A stretch of DNA of 64,000 nt, taken from contig DDCH01000009.1 in the NCBI GenBank assembly GCA_002335055.1, forward strand, positions 1 to 64,000, read 5' to 3'. The notes beneath the pieces are model-generated. The model ran no database searches and had not been told where the DNA came from. It saw only the letters and a program-made list of their open reading frames with translations. The DNA comes from Sulfurimonas sp. UBA2011 (GTDB lineage Bacteria; Campylobacterota; Campylobacteria; Campylobacterales; Sulfurimonadaceae). A program made the translations under genes and the position numbers. Positions 46,964 to 57,960 of this stretch are shown in pieces (the stretch's first letter is position 1; each line of letters starts with the position of its first letter).

Positions 46964-47700
46964 TAGTTTTCTTTTTCCCCACCGTAAGAAACTATACCGT
47001 GTGTAAGGTTACCTAGTTTTGTATACCCTAAGTCAGGCATAATACGTGCAACATGCGCTGAACGACTACCTACATGACAGTAAAGAATGATGTTTTCATT
47101 TTTGTCTAGGTTTGCTTCTTCAAGAGCTTGGTAAAAACTACTTGTAGGGATAAGTGAGTCAGCACCTTTGATGTGTCCCATTTGCCATTCCATGTCTTCT
47201 CTAACATCAACAAGTTTAAATTTAACCATTCCTAAATCTCTAGCTTCAAGAAGCGCTACCATCTCATCTGAATCAATTTCAGCCTGATTTACAAGTACTT
47301 CACACTCTTCTTTCGTTAAACCACGTGAATGAACACGAACAGCTTCACCTAGTCCTAACTCAATTCTTTTTGCAGCTGCAAATTCTGGAGTACAAAAGAT
47401 ACCACAGTGACAAGCTCCAAGTTCAGGAATCTCTTTTTCAATTGCCGGAGTACAAGGACAAGTTCTGTTATCAACAGACTGAGGTTTACCATCTACTTCT
47501 TCAACCATAAAACATGGACAAAAAAGTTTGTTGTACATCATCTTGTTACGAGCAAGACCCATCTGTACACCCTCATTTACTTCTTCTTGAGGGTTGTATT
47601 CCCAACCAAATTGACTAATCACCTTGTCAGTAAATTTAACAGTCTTTTCCATTCTTTCGATAAATTCAGGTGAATTCATATCTATTTTAATCATACTCAT
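46963..47700 (-). CDS. Ferredoxin:thioredoxin reductase-like domain fused to rhodanese
   Basis: 245-residue fusion. The N-terminal half has the FTR catalytic-subunit cysteine pattern: FCPCFM, RTCPCTPAI and ACHCGIFC (about residues 60-107), which hold a 4Fe-4S cluster beside a redox disulfide. The C-terminal half is a rhodanese domain with the active-site CHVGSRSA (about residue 208). It could pass electrons from ferredoxin to a thioredoxin or act on a persulfide. Its ATG overlaps the argG stop and its stop overlaps the rplI start, so translation is coupled through all three genes. Confidence 0.83.
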   Translation of the reverse strand: MSMIKIDMNSPEFIERMEKTVKFTDKVISQFGWEYNPQEEVNEGVQMGLARNKMMYNKLFCPCFMVEEVDGKPQSVDNRTCPCTPAIEKEIPELGACHCGIFCTPEFAAAKRIELGLGEAVRVHSRGLTKEECEVLVNQAEIDSDEMVALLEARDLGMVKFKLVDVREDMEWQMGHIKGADSLIPTSSFYQALEEANLDKNENIILYCHVGSRSAHVARIMPDLGYTKLGNLTHGIVSYGGEKEN

Positions 47701-48938
47701 TATTTAGTTCCTCTTTTTTTACCAGCTATTATATGACGAAGTGCATTTAAACGAATAAAGCCTTCTGCATCTTTTTGATTGTAAACTTCATCTTCTTCAA
47801 AAGTTGAATGCTCTTCTGAGTATAAAGACATGTCTGATTCACGTCCTACAACTTCCACATTACCTTTGTAAAGCTTGAGTTTAACAGTTCCTTGTACATA
47901 TTTTTGAGTTGTATCAATTGCTGCTTGAAGCATCTCACGTTCTGGCGAAAACCAAAAACCGTTGTAGATAAGTTCAGCATACTTTGGAATCATGCCATCT
48001 TTCATATGTGCTTCTTCACGGTCAAGACAAATAGACTCTATAGCACGGTGTGCTTTAAGCATGATAGTTCCACCTGGTGTCTCATAACAACCACGAGCTT
48101 TCATACCAACAAAACGATTTTCAACGATATCAATACGGCCAATACCGTGTTTGTTACCATATTCATTCAGTGTACGAAGCATTGTTGCAGGGCTTAACTC
48201 TTTACCATCTATTGAGATAGGGTCACCATTTTTGTAACCAATTGTGATGTACTCTTTCTCATCAGGAGCATCTTCAGGACTTACAGACCATAACCACATT
48301 GACTCTTCTGGCTCATTCATAGGGTTTTCTAAGTGAAGACCTTCATAAGAGATGTGTAAAAGATTTGCATCCATAGAGTAAGGGCTAACAGTTGGGTTAC
48401 CCTCAGCATCTACATGTTTTGCATCGATGTTTATTCCGCGTTCTTTAGCATAAGCTAAAAGTTTCTCACGTGAATTAAGGTCCCATTCTCTCCATGGTGC
48501 AATAACTGTGATATCAGGATTAAGTCCAAGGTATCCAAGCTCAAATCTTACTTGGTCATTTCCTTTTCCTGTCGCTCCGTGACTTACAGCATCAGCACCC
48601 ATTTTTTCTGCTATTTCTATCTGCTTTTTAGCGATAAGTGGACGAGCTATAGAAGTTCCTAAAAGATATTCACCTTCATAAATAGCATTTGCTCTAAACA
48701 TTGGGAATACATAATCTTTAACAAATTCTTCTTGAACATCTAAAATAAAAATATTTTCAGGTTTAATCCCATTGTCAAGGGCTTTTTGACGAGCTGGTTC
48801 AACTTCTTCACCCTGACCAAGGTCAGCTGTAAATGTAATAACTTCAGCCTTGTACTCTTCTTGTAGCCATTTTAAAATAACACTAGTATCAAGTCCGCCT
48901 GAGTATGCGAGGACTACTTTTTTTACTTCTTTTTTCAT
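47700..48938 (-). CDS. argG: Argininosuccinate synthase
   Basis: Joins citrulline and aspartate using ATP in arginine synthesis. [10 protein letters not shown] (PP-loop, residues 10-19), [15 protein letters not shown] (about 118) and [13 protein letters not shown] are diagnostic. 412 residues, full length. First gene of the argG / FTR-rhodanese / rplI run. Confidence 0.96.
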   Translation of the reverse strand: MKKEVKKVVLAYSGGLDTSVILKWLQEEYKAEVITFTADLGQGEEVEPARQKALDNGIKPENIFILDVQEEFVKDYVFPMFRANAIYEGEYLLGTSIARPLIAKKQIEIAEKMGADAVSHGATGKGNDQVRFELGYLGLNPDITVIAPWREWDLNSREKLLAYAKERGINIDAKHVDAEGNPTVSPYSMDANLLHISYEGLHLENPMNEPEESMWLWSVSPEDAPDEKEYITIGYKNGDPISIDGKELSPATMLRTLNEYGNKHGIGRIDIVENRFVGMKARGCYETPGGTIMLKAHRAIESICLDREEAHMKDGMIPKYAELIYNGFWFSPEREMLQAAIDTTQKYVQGTVKLKLYKGNVEVVGRESDMSLYSEEHSTFEEDEVYNQKDAEGFIRLNALRHIIAGKKRGTK

Positions 48939-48972
48939 ATGATAACCTTATAATAGAGTAATAATTAACGCG

Positions 48973-48978
48973 ATTATA
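48973..48978 (-). promoter_or_regulatory. -10 element of argG
   Basis: On the minus strand, GATATAAT lies 35 nt upstream of the argG ATG (TATAAT perfect, TTTTG before it). Confidence 0.45.
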
Positions 48979-49067
48979 TCAAAACAAATGTGAGATTATG
49001 CTTATAAATAAGTAGATAGGATTAAAATATAAGAGTAGATGAAGATTGACCTAAAGGGTAGGCTTAT

Positions 49068-49448
49068 TTACCCTTTTGAATCAAATAAGATACCTGTTAC
49101 TTCTTGCATTTTTGGAAGAGAGTCTTGTGCTTGTTCCGCTGGAAACCTTCTAACCATTTTATGTGTTTGCTCTTCAATGACAGAAACAAAAAATACATCA
49201 TGGGCATCAACCCCAAACTTTAAGTTAGTATTCATCGGTGCTAATGTATCGTTGAGTTCTTTTACTAAATTTTCAACATCTTTTGGAGAATTAATTTTCT
49301 CCTCTACACGTACTGCTTCTTGTTGAATCTCTTTTAAAATATTCTCTTGTTTAGGCTGTGTCTGAACATTTTCTTCAACTGCTTTTGCTTGCATTTGAGG
49401 CCCAGTTACTTGTGATTGTTGTTTTGCTACATTTGCTATGCCATCCAT
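49068..49448 (-). CDS. flaG: FlaG family flagellar protein
   Basis: 126 residues: a variable Gln-rich N-terminus, then VENLVKELNDTLAPMNTNLKFGVD and FFVSVIEEQTHKMVRRFPAE, the FlaG domain core. FlaG proteins affect flagellar filament length in related bacteria. AAGGAG precedes the ATG and a good sigma-28 promoter lies upstream, which supports the flagellar assignment. Confidence 0.85.
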   Translation of the reverse strand: MDGIANVAKQQSQVTGPQMQAKAVEENVQTQPKQENILKEIQQEAVRVEEKINSPKDVENLVKELNDTLAPMNTNLKFGVDAHDVFFVSVIEEQTHKMVRRFPAEQAQDSLPKMQEVTGILFDSKG

Positions 49449-49490
49449 GATGTGCTCCTTATCCTATTTTTACCATAGTTATTACAAGAA

Positions 49491-49517
49491 AAATCGACAG
49501 AATATTTTGAAACTTTA
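49491..49517 (-). promoter_or_regulatory. Sigma-28 (FliA) promoter of flaG
   Basis: On the minus strand TAAAGTTT (perfect -35) is followed after exactly 11 nt by GTCGATTT, close to the consensus GCCGATAA. It sits 42 nt upstream of the flaG ATG. Confidence 0.7.
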
Positions 49518-49572
49518 ATTAAATTGATACTTTTTTTGTATTTATCTGTTTTTTTATGATAATCTTGCATTT

Positions 49573-50778
49573 ATGAAAGAGTATATTAGCCTATTAAAAT
49601 CGCACCCAGTCCTACTAAGACTATCAACTATTCAACTTATTTCATACTTTGGTGCATGGTTTTCTAATGTCGCGATTTATACATTACTTTTAGAGATGAA
49701 TGTAAGTGCTCAAATTGTTGCTTTTGTTGCAATGTTACATTTTTTAGCAGGAGTGATTCAAGCTCCGATTTCAGGTGTTATTATAGATAGAATGTCTCCA
49801 AAAAAACTTATGCTTTCACTCATCTCTATTGAAGTTATTGCAACATTTTGTCTTATATTTATAACAGAACTCTCAGACTTATGGTTACTTTATATACTTA
49901 TCTTTTTAAAAATGGCAGCTGCTTCGTTTTATTTTACAACTGAGATGTCTCTTTTACCTAAAATACTTGATGGTGATAAGCTTCAAAAAGCCAATGAGAT
50001 ACATTCTATTATATGGTCACTTTCATACACTTTAGGTATGGCTATTAGTGGGTTTGTCGTATATGCTTTAGGTGTAAAAGTTGCATTTATCCTTGATGCA
50101 TCTATCTTTGTCGTGGCCTTTTATCTACTCTTTAAACTAGAGATACTAGTGACAATGCATCCTGTAAAAGAGAAATTCCTTAGTATGATGTTAGATACAT
50201 TTTCTTATCTAAGCCAAACTCCAAAGGCACTTTATCTCATTATAGTACATGCTTTTGTAGGTTTAACTGCATTTGATGCTTTAGTTGCATTGATGGTAGA
50301 TCAATATTATGCTTCGGTTATTGCAACTTCATTAGCATTAGGACTTATTCATTCAGCTCGTGCTCTTGGTTTAGTTATTGGACCGATTATTTTTGGAAAG
50401 TGGATTACTAACAAACGAATAATCTTCCTTTTTATAGGTCAGGGGTTTGCAGTTTGGTTTTGGGCATATATGATGCATGATTTTTATCTTTCTCTTATAG
50501 CTAGTGTAGTTGTGGGACTCTTTACAACAACACTCTGGTCTTATACCTATACACTCTTACAAAAAAATATTGATGAGAAGTACTATGGTAGAATAGTCGC
50601 TTATAATGATATGATGTTTTTAGGTTCGGCTGCGTTTACTTCCTACATGATAGGCTTTCTAGCAACACATGATTTTTCGCTAGAGTATATCGCGGTAATT
50701 ATGGGTTTTGCATTTATGGTAGGTGGTGTTTATTATGCTTGGGTATTAAAAAAAGAAAAGTTAGAGGAAATTTCATGA
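49573..50778 (+). CDS. MFS transporter
   Basis: 401 residues with 10-12 hydrophobic segments and the MFS loop motif DRMSPKK between helices 2 and 3 (about residues 72-78). The general form resembles the EntS/MFS_3 efflux group. Substrate unknown. Its stop overlaps the ATG of the next small gene (ATGA). Confidence 0.75.
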   Translation: MKEYISLLKSHPVLLRLSTIQLISYFGAWFSNVAIYTLLLEMNVSAQIVAFVAMLHFLAGVIQAPISGVIIDRMSPKKLMLSLISIEVIATFCLIFITELSDLWLLYILIFLKMAAASFYFTTEMSLLPKILDGDKLQKANEIHSIIWSLSYTLGMAISGFVVYALGVKVAFILDASIFVVAFYLLFKLEILVTMHPVKEKFLSMMLDTFSYLSQTPKALYLIIVHAFVGLTAFDALVALMVDQYYASVIATSLALGLIHSARALGLVIGPIIFGKWITNKRIIFLFIGQGFAVWFWAYMMHDFYLSLIASVVVGLFTTTLWSYTYTLLQKNIDEKYYGRIVAYNDMMFLGSAAFTSYMIGFLATHDFSLEYIAVIMGFAFMVGGVYYAWVLKKEKLEEIS

Positions 50779-51029
50779 TAAGTTTTGCTGTTATAGGTGG
50801 TTTACTTTTAAACATTGGTGCATATTTAACCTTTAAAGGCAAGATATATGAAGCTGTTGGAGTGTATCTTTTTGCAGATATTTGTTGGATTGTCATGGCT
50901 TATGAGCGCGAAGACTTTTGGGGAGTTGTCTCTATTATTGTTGGTGTGACATTTGGACTTTTAGCCTTTTTAAGAATGAAGCGTGGAAAAATGAATAAAA
51001 GTATAATTAAGGAAGAAAATGATTTATAA
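50775..51029 (+). CDS. Small membrane protein, 84 aa
   Basis: Start at ATG 50775 overlapping the MFS stop (ATGA). Three short hydrophobic stretches (ISFAVIGGLLLNIGAYLTF; AVGVYLFADICWIVMAY; GVVSIIVGVTFGLLAFL) and a charged C-terminus rich in Lys. No family recognised. Overlaps the next gene by 11 nt, so it is part of the MFS-to-MATE operon. Confidence 0.6.
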   Translation: MISFAVIGGLLLNIGAYLTFKGKIYEAVGVYLFADICWIVMAYEREDFWGVVSIIVGVTFGLLAFLRMKRGKMNKSIIKEENDL

Positions 51030-51288
51030 ATCAAGTAAAGGTGACTTAGAACTAGATAATATTACTAGGCTGTATCCTGCAGTTGTTGTAGATATGCAAG
51101 GAGAAGTCGCTGAAATGAGTCTAGAGTGGGAAGAACTCTATGGGGATAAGGTAAAGATAGTACATTATGTACTTGTTTTTGACTTTACTCCTTTAAACGA
51201 AGATGTAAAAGAACGTACAACACTTATATTTGAAACAAAAGAGGCCCTAATAGCTGAGATTCAAGAGGTAGCAAAATACTTAGACTAA
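51019..51288 (+). CDS. Hypothetical protein, 89 aa
   Basis: Small soluble protein, no family recognised. Mixed beta/alpha with acidic surface (LEWEELYGDKVKIVHYVLVFDF, then a long helix KEALIAEIQEVAKYL). Starts at ATG 51019 (AAGGAAG upstream) inside the end of the small membrane protein gene, and its TAA overlaps the apparent ATC start of the MATE gene. Confidence 0.6.
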   Translation: MIYKSSKGDLELDNITRLYPAVVVDMQGEVAEMSLEWEELYGDKVKIVHYVLVFDFTPLNEDVKERTTLIFETKEALIAEIQEVAKYLD

Positions 51289-52601
51289 TCTCTAATGATA
51301 CAAAAAAAGTATTTAGTCTTGCAATTCCTGCAGCTTTAAAACACCTCGTAGATATCCTTCAAATCCTTATAGATATGCTCATGGTCGGTGTTATATCCAC
51401 AGCAGCACTTGCCGCTGTTGGGTTGAGTATGCAGTTTATGATGATTATAAATGTCATAATGACTTTATATGTAGTCGGGGGAAATGCTCTTATCTCTCGT
51501 TTTATAGGTCAAGGTCGTAAACGCAGGGCCTCAGCACTTCTCTACTCTCTTGTGATTTTTGCAATTATACTTTCATTTTTTATAAGTATACTAGGCTATC
51601 TTGGAAGTACTTGGTTTTATGAGATGATGGGTTCTGCTCCGGATGTAGTTGCTCAAGGGAGTATGTACTTTAAAATACTTTCACTTGGTTTTGTAGTCAT
51701 CTTTATAGACAACCTGCTTTACAATGCCCTTTCAGCAGCAGGGGATACCAAAAGCTCACTCTATATAAAACTTGTATCGGCATGTATAAATGCAGCTTTA
51801 AATTATGTTCTGATTTTTGGGCATTTTGGATTTGATGCGATGGGCATAGAAGGTGCAGGGATTGCAACAATAATTGCTTATACTTTTAATGTACTTGCGT
51901 ATTATATATTGATAAAAAAGATGAACTCTAAACTTGATTTTTTACCAATTATACGAATAAAAGATTTGATTCGTGTATGGGATGTTGGTTGGGGAGCAGC
52001 TCTCGACCGTGCTATATCGAGTTTGAGTTTTATAATTTTTGTGGGTATCATAACTGCATATGGAACGGCAGAACTTGCAGGCTATCAAGTAGGGCTTCGA
52101 GTTGAGGGTATTGCATTTATGCCAGGTTTTGGTTTTGCAATAGCTGCGATGGCTTTAATCGGACAGAATATTGGTGCAAACAACTATGACCAAGCATATA
52201 AATTTGGAATTATAAGTGGACGAATTGCTTATGTTTTCATGGGAAGTGTAGGACTTATTATGATACTTATTCCTGAGTATTTAGTTGGGTTCTTTACAAA
52301 AGACAGTTTAACAATAGCTGTAGCATCAAAGTACCTCATACTAGTAGGACTCGCACAAATTCCGCTTGCAATAGTTTTTGTATACTCCTCAGCAATCCGT
52401 GGGGCAGGGGCCACTAAAACAACACTAAAGGTTAATGTTTTGAGTTTATGGATACTAAGAGTTATCCCTTCGTATATCGCTTATGAGATGGGGTATGGTG
52501 TTATAGTGATTTTTATGATTATGAATATTGAGACACTTATAAAAGGTGTTATTTACTGGTATATTTACCAGCAAAAAAGGTGGCTTCATACAAAGGTGTA
52601 A
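51288..52601 (+). CDS. MATE-family efflux transporter (apparent ATC start)
   Basis: Multidrug/toxin extrusion carrier. The first ATG (51375) would cut the conserved first helix; coding continues upstream through SLAIPAALKHLVDILQ and KKVF to an ATC at 51288-51290, which overlaps the previous stop as TAATC. No ATG/GTG/TTG lies in this frame after the stop at 51255. The two bundles (DMLMVG; LYNALSAAGDTKS; VEGIAFMPGFGFAIAAMALIGQN; AIRGAGATKTT) are intact. With ATC as start the protein has 437 residues, normal for MATE. Substrate unknown. Confidence 0.8.
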   Translation: MSNDTKKVFSLAIPAALKHLVDILQILIDMLMVGVISTAALAAVGLSMQFMMIINVIMTLYVVGGNALISRFIGQGRKRRASALLYSLVIFAIILSFFISILGYLGSTWFYEMMGSAPDVVAQGSMYFKILSLGFVVIFIDNLLYNALSAAGDTKSSLYIKLVSACINAALNYVLIFGHFGFDAMGIEGAGIATIIAYTFNVLAYYILIKKMNSKLDFLPIIRIKDLIRVWDVGWGAALDRAISSLSFIIFVGIITAYGTAELAGYQVGLRVEGIAFMPGFGFAIAAMALIGQNIGANNYDQAYKFGIISGRIAYVFMGSVGLIMILIPEYLVGFFTKDSLTIAVASKYLILVGLAQIPLAIVFVYSSAIRGAGATKTTLKVNVLSLWILRVIPSYIAYEMGYGVIVIFMIMNIETLIKGVIYWYIYQQKRWLHTKV

Positions 52602-52620
52602 ACTAGTAGCTTTTTACGAC

Positions 52621-53235
52621 TTATAAACTTTTTACTTGCCAGTCTATAGTTAAGACAAGTTTGTTTTTATTGTAGATTTTACCTGTAAAATTATCATTTA
52701 CTTTATAGTAACCAACACCTTTTGGTGTGCCACTCATGATAATGTCATTGTCTTCTAAACTCATAAATGAATCTATCTCTTTTAACATTTCATTTGGTTT
52801 ATATATCATCAAGTCATATGTCGCTTCTTGAATAAGTTTAGTATTTAAAAATAGCTCCATCCTAATATCTTCAATATTTCCCTCAAATTCAATGAAATCA
52901 CTCAAGACTGCACTTTTATCAAAAGACTTGGCTCTCTCCCAAGGAAGACCCTTTTCTTTCATCTTTTTTTGTACCTTTGCATCAGTCAAGTCTAGTCCAA
53001 AGCCTATACCTGCAATCTTTTTGTTTTGTATTAAAAAGCATATCTCACCTTCAAATCTTGTGTTTTCATTGATGTAATATAACTCAGAGCTTAATGCAGA
53101 GTTCGTTTTATTAAAAACCACCATACTGTCCGGTGTTTCATTGTTCAGTTCTTTGATATGCTTAACATAGTTTCTACCAATGCAGATAATTTTAGATGGG
53201 GTAACTTTTTTATTATTGAAATTAATTTGTTGCAT
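52621..53235 (-). CDS. Fumarylacetoacetate hydrolase (FAH) family protein
   Basis: 204 residues of the FAH hydrolase/oxaloacetate-decarboxylase superfamily. KIICIGRNYVKHIKEL at the start, the metal-binding FEGEICFLI (Glu-x-Glu, about residues 61-66), and IIMSGTPKGVGY near the end. Compact single-domain form; candidate activities include acylpyruvase or oxaloacetate decarboxylase. Downstream of hemF with a 15-nt gap. Confidence 0.8.
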   Translation of the reverse strand: MQQINFNNKKVTPSKIICIGRNYVKHIKELNNETPDSMVVFNKTNSALSSELYYINENTRFEGEICFLIQNKKIAGIGFGLDLTDAKVQKKMKEKGLPWERAKSFDKSAVLSDFIEFEGNIEDIRMELFLNTKLIQEATYDLMIYKPNEMLKEIDSFMSLEDNDIIMSGTPKGVGYYKVNDNFTGKIYNKNKLVLTIDWQVKSL

Positions 53236-53250
53236 TTCTTCTTCTTTGCC

Positions 53251-54342
53251 TTAGTGGTTTTTCACAGTTGAGGGAATAGTGTTTCCACTCGCTTGCATAC
53301 TGAGTGCATTTGGAAAAGTTTTGTAATGAGTACGAACGATCTCTGCTAGTTTTACTTTAGTGATTACATCTATCTCACCTTTATCATTTATAACTGCACT
53401 AAGAGCATTCACGAGTTTATCTTGTGGTTCTTGGACTTTTTCAGCCCATGAAAGAAGGAGCTTTTTGTTTACATGCGAAGGTAGGGACCCCATGATACCA
53501 ACATCATTTTGATTGTGAATGAGTAATCCAGATGTTGTTCCACGGTCAAGTGTAAGTACTTGGAAAAGATAGAGAGTATGGTAGTTTAGTTGTTCTTGTA
53601 TATCTGCTTGGCTCATCTTCGTTCTGGATGTAAACGCAGCCGTGATAATCTCTATATACTTATCTATGATTCCCTCACCAAAACTTTTTGCAAGTTCAAG
53701 GTCTTGTTTTTTATCTGCCGATTTGTAGTTTTCAAGATAAAAATGTGATACTCCACGTTTTCTCCCTAAAGCAGGAATATCAAAGTATTTCTCGCCTTGA
53801 AGTTTCCCCTCTTGATAAATTCCACCTGCTAAATCTTTTAGTGCATTATCAAAGCTGTTTTTATCATCTTTGTTTAGTATACTTGGATTCAGATCAGCCA
53901 TTACACGCCAGTAAGCAGGGGCATTTCTTAACTCTGTAAGTGAAATATGTATATGTATAGAAGGAACATTCGGATTTTTAGGATGAATAATAGTCGAAAT
54001 AGCAGTAGCAGACTTGAGGTTCTTTTGGGGCATTTCATCATAATGTACTTGAGAAACATTTACACTGGCTGTATTAAAAAGACTGAAGTCTCTCGCTTCA
54101 AAACGGCTACCACCACCATGAAGTCCCTCATCACGAAGCCAAAGTACTTCTTCAAAGTTTTTACATTCACCTAAAGTGCTACTAATTACATCTAGTTTAT
54201 CAGCAAATCTTTTTTGTAAGTTTCTCACTAAAGTATAAGCACCTTTTGCATCTTGTGACTCTGCCATTATCATATTCATATATTTTCCAAAAATAGTTTT
54301 TTCTATTTTAGCAAGATTTAGATTAATAGCTTCATCTATCAA
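53251..54342 (-). CDS. hemF: Oxygen-dependent coproporphyrinogen III oxidase
   Basis: Converts coproporphyrinogen III to protoporphyrinogen IX with O2 in heme synthesis. LHGGGSRFEAR (about residue 74), NVSQVHYDEMP, IHPKNPNVPSIHIHISL (about residue 116) and the LDRGTTSGLL segment are the HemF landmarks. At 363 residues it is longer than the about 300-residue E. coli enzyme because of extra C-terminal and internal segments. Divergent from the HPP gene across 29 bp. Indicates use of oxygen in at least part of the life cycle. Confidence 0.85.
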   Translation of the reverse strand: MIDEAINLNLAKIEKTIFGKYMNMIMAESQDAKGAYTLVRNLQKRFADKLDVISSTLGECKNFEEVLWLRDEGLHGGGSRFEARDFSLFNTASVNVSQVHYDEMPQKNLKSATAISTIIHPKNPNVPSIHIHISLTELRNAPAYWRVMADLNPSILNKDDKNSFDNALKDLAGGIYQEGKLQGEKYFDIPALGRKRGVSHFYLENYKSADKKQDLELAKSFGEGIIDKYIEIITAAFTSRTKMSQADIQEQLNYHTLYLFQVLTLDRGTTSGLLIHNQNDVGIMGSLPSHVNKKLLLSWAEKVQEPQDKLVNALSAVINDKGEIDVITKVKLAEIVRTHYKTFPNALSMQASGNTIPSTVKNH

Positions 54343-54371
54343 GGTATAATGTTTATGAAGGATAAATTCTC

Positions 54372-54932
54372 ATGTTTTTACAGATAAAAAAATATTTTAA
54401 TAAAATGAAGAGTCTTAAGAAAAGTCCTAAACCAAAAAGTATCTCAGAAATACTTTGGTCAGGTTTAGGGGCTTTTTTATCTATCATAGCTGTATTTATT
54501 TTTACAAAATACTTAGCGACTAGTCCTATGGATAACTTTTTTCTTATTGGTTCTTTTGGGGCCTCTGCGGTACTTATTTATGGTGCACCACAACTTGACT
54601 ATTCGCAACCTAGAAACTTTATCGGAGGGCATATTATCTCAACATTAGTGGGTGTACTTATTTATAAATTTCTCTCATTTGATTTGATGATACTGAGTGC
54701 ATTAGCTGTTTCACTCTCTATTGTTGCTATGCATTTAACATCAACTATGCATCCACCAGGAGGAGCAACAGCACTTATCTCCATAATCGGAAGTGATCAA
54801 ATACACGACTTAGGATTTTATCTTATTTTATCTCCTATCCTTTCAGGATCTGTTTTGATGCTCTGCATTGCACTTCTAATCAACAACTTATCAAATAATC
54901 CAAAAAGGTTTTATCCTAAGTACTGGATATAA
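54372..54932 (+). CDS. HPP-family membrane protein
   Basis: 186 residues, four to five membrane helices, with the namesake motif MHPPGGATALIS near residue 134 and FGASAVLIYGAPQLDYSQPRN near residue 72. HPP proteins have been linked to nitrite transport in plastids and cyanobacteria; in this lineage the role is open. Separated from ligA by 42 bp. Confidence 0.85.
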   Translation: MFLQIKKYFNKMKSLKKSPKPKSISEILWSGLGAFLSIIAVFIFTKYLATSPMDNFFLIGSFGASAVLIYGAPQLDYSQPRNFIGGHIISTLVGVLIYKFLSFDLMILSALAVSLSIVAMHLTSTMHPPGGATALISIIGSDQIHDLGFYLILSPILSGSVLMLCIALLINNLSNNPKRFYPKYWI

Positions 54933-54965
54933 ACTCTTAAACTCTATAAAGTGATTTTTAGATAA

Positions 54966-56924
<1,959 letters not shown>

Positions 56925-56940
56925 ATATTCTTATGATATC

Positions 56941-56946
56941 TATAAT
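56941..56946 (+). promoter_or_regulatory. -10 element upstream of the small genes before tlyA
   Basis: Perfect TATAAT just downstream of ligA and 37 nt before the ATG at 56983; likely start of the two small genes, tlyA and hrpB. Confidence 0.4.
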
Positions 56947-56982
56947 ACCAATTTTATTTATCTACAGTTAAGTGGGTTACTT

Positions 56983-57096
56983 ATGATTTGGGATTGTAGA
57001 AAGCAACAGGGATGTTTTAGTGGAGTTATCCTTATAATTCCCGTAGTCTTTATAGCACTTGGATCGATTTTATTGTTAGTAGATTATATATTTTAA
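56983..57096 (+). CDS. Small single-helix membrane peptide (37 aa)
   Basis: An ATG-initiated frame reads MIWDCRKQQGCFSGVI and continues as a hydrophobic helix to a terminal VDYIF. A charged/Cys start followed by one membrane span resembles many small regulatory membrane proteins. Short gap to the next small gene, which has its own strong ribosome site. Coding status is plausible but unproven. Confidence 0.4.
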   Translation: MIWDCRKQQGCFSGVILIIPVVFIALGSILLLVDYIF

Positions 57097-57106
57097 AGGA
57101 GTTTTG

Positions 57107-57232
57107 ATGATAAATTTTAAAGAAAATGAAGATACACAAGAGGTAGAAGAAGAGTTTGACTACTTAAATGAAGAGCCACTTGAAGAAGAAGTATCGGAGT
57201 TTGAAGATGAAGAGCCTGATTATTGTGATTAA
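57107..57232 (+). CDS. Small acidic protein (41 aa)
   Basis: AAAGGAG followed by ATG 57107 opens a 41-codon frame, extremely rich in Glu/Asp (EEEFDYLNEEPLEEEV...) and ending DYCD. The excellent ribosome site and the tight spacing (9 nt) to tlyA support expression. No family recognised; possibly a nucleic-acid mimic or chaperone-binding tail, but this is speculation. Confidence 0.5.
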   Translation: MINFKENEDTQEVEEEFDYLNEEPLEEEVSEFEDEEPDYCD

Positions 57233-57241
57233 GAAGTACTT

Positions 57242-57949
57242 ATGCGTTTAGATACTTACTTAGTTGAAAAAGAGTTTGTAGATAGTCGAAATAAATCTCA
57301 GACTATGATAAAAGATGGACTTGTTAGTGTCAATGAAAAAGTCATCAAAAAAAGCTCTTTTAAAGTAGAAGAGGGTGATGAAGTGAGTGTGGCTGAACAT
57401 AAACAGTATGTCTCACGAGCCGCGTTTAAGTTACTGGAGTTTTTAGAAGAACTTTCTTTAGATGTTAGTGATAAAGTGGCACTAGATATAGGCTCGTCTA
57501 CGGGTGGTTTTACTCAGGTACTTTTAGAGCGAGGTGCTAAAGCAGTCACTTGTGTAGATGTGGGAACTGAGCAGTTACATAAGTCCATACGAGAAGATGT
57601 ACGTGTAAATGTTTATGAGTCTTGTGATATTCGTAAGTTTGAGAGTGATATGCAGTTTGACTTAGTTGTGAGCGATGTGGCATTTATCTCACTTTTGCAC
57701 ATACTCTCTGATGTAGATAGACTAGCATCAGATGAGATAATACTACTCTTTAAACCACAGTTTGAAGTAGGTCGTGAGGCTAAACGCGATAAAAATGGTG
57801 TTGTTTTAGATAAAAAAGCTATATCAAACGCGATGATCAAATTTGAAGAGGCAACACAAGTAATGGGATGGTCTTTAGTAAAAAAAGAGCCTTCAAAACT
57901 TACAGGAAAAGAGGGTAACTTAGAGTACTGTTACTACTTTAAAAAGTAG
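57242..57949 (+). CDS. tlyA: TlyA-family rRNA 2'-O-methyltransferase
   Basis: 235 residues: N-terminal S4 domain (MRLDTYLVEKEFVDSR) and an FtsJ-like methyltransferase with the SAM loop ALDIGSSTGGFTQVLL (about residue 80), then DLVVSDVAFISL and LLFKPQFEVGR. TlyA methylates 16S and/or 23S rRNA cytidines and affects capreomycin sensitivity in other bacteria. In an operon-like row with hrpB, 11 nt downstream. Confidence 0.9.
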   Translation: MRLDTYLVEKEFVDSRNKSQTMIKDGLVSVNEKVIKKSSFKVEEGDEVSVAEHKQYVSRAAFKLLEFLEELSLDVSDKVALDIGSSTGGFTQVLLERGAKAVTCVDVGTEQLHKSIREDVRVNVYESCDIRKFESDMQFDLVVSDVAFISLLHILSDVDRLASDEIILLFKPQFEVGREAKRDKNGVVLDKKAISNAMIKFEEATQVMGWSLVKKEPSKLTGKEGNLEYCYYFKK

Positions 57950-57960
57950 TATTTTATATC

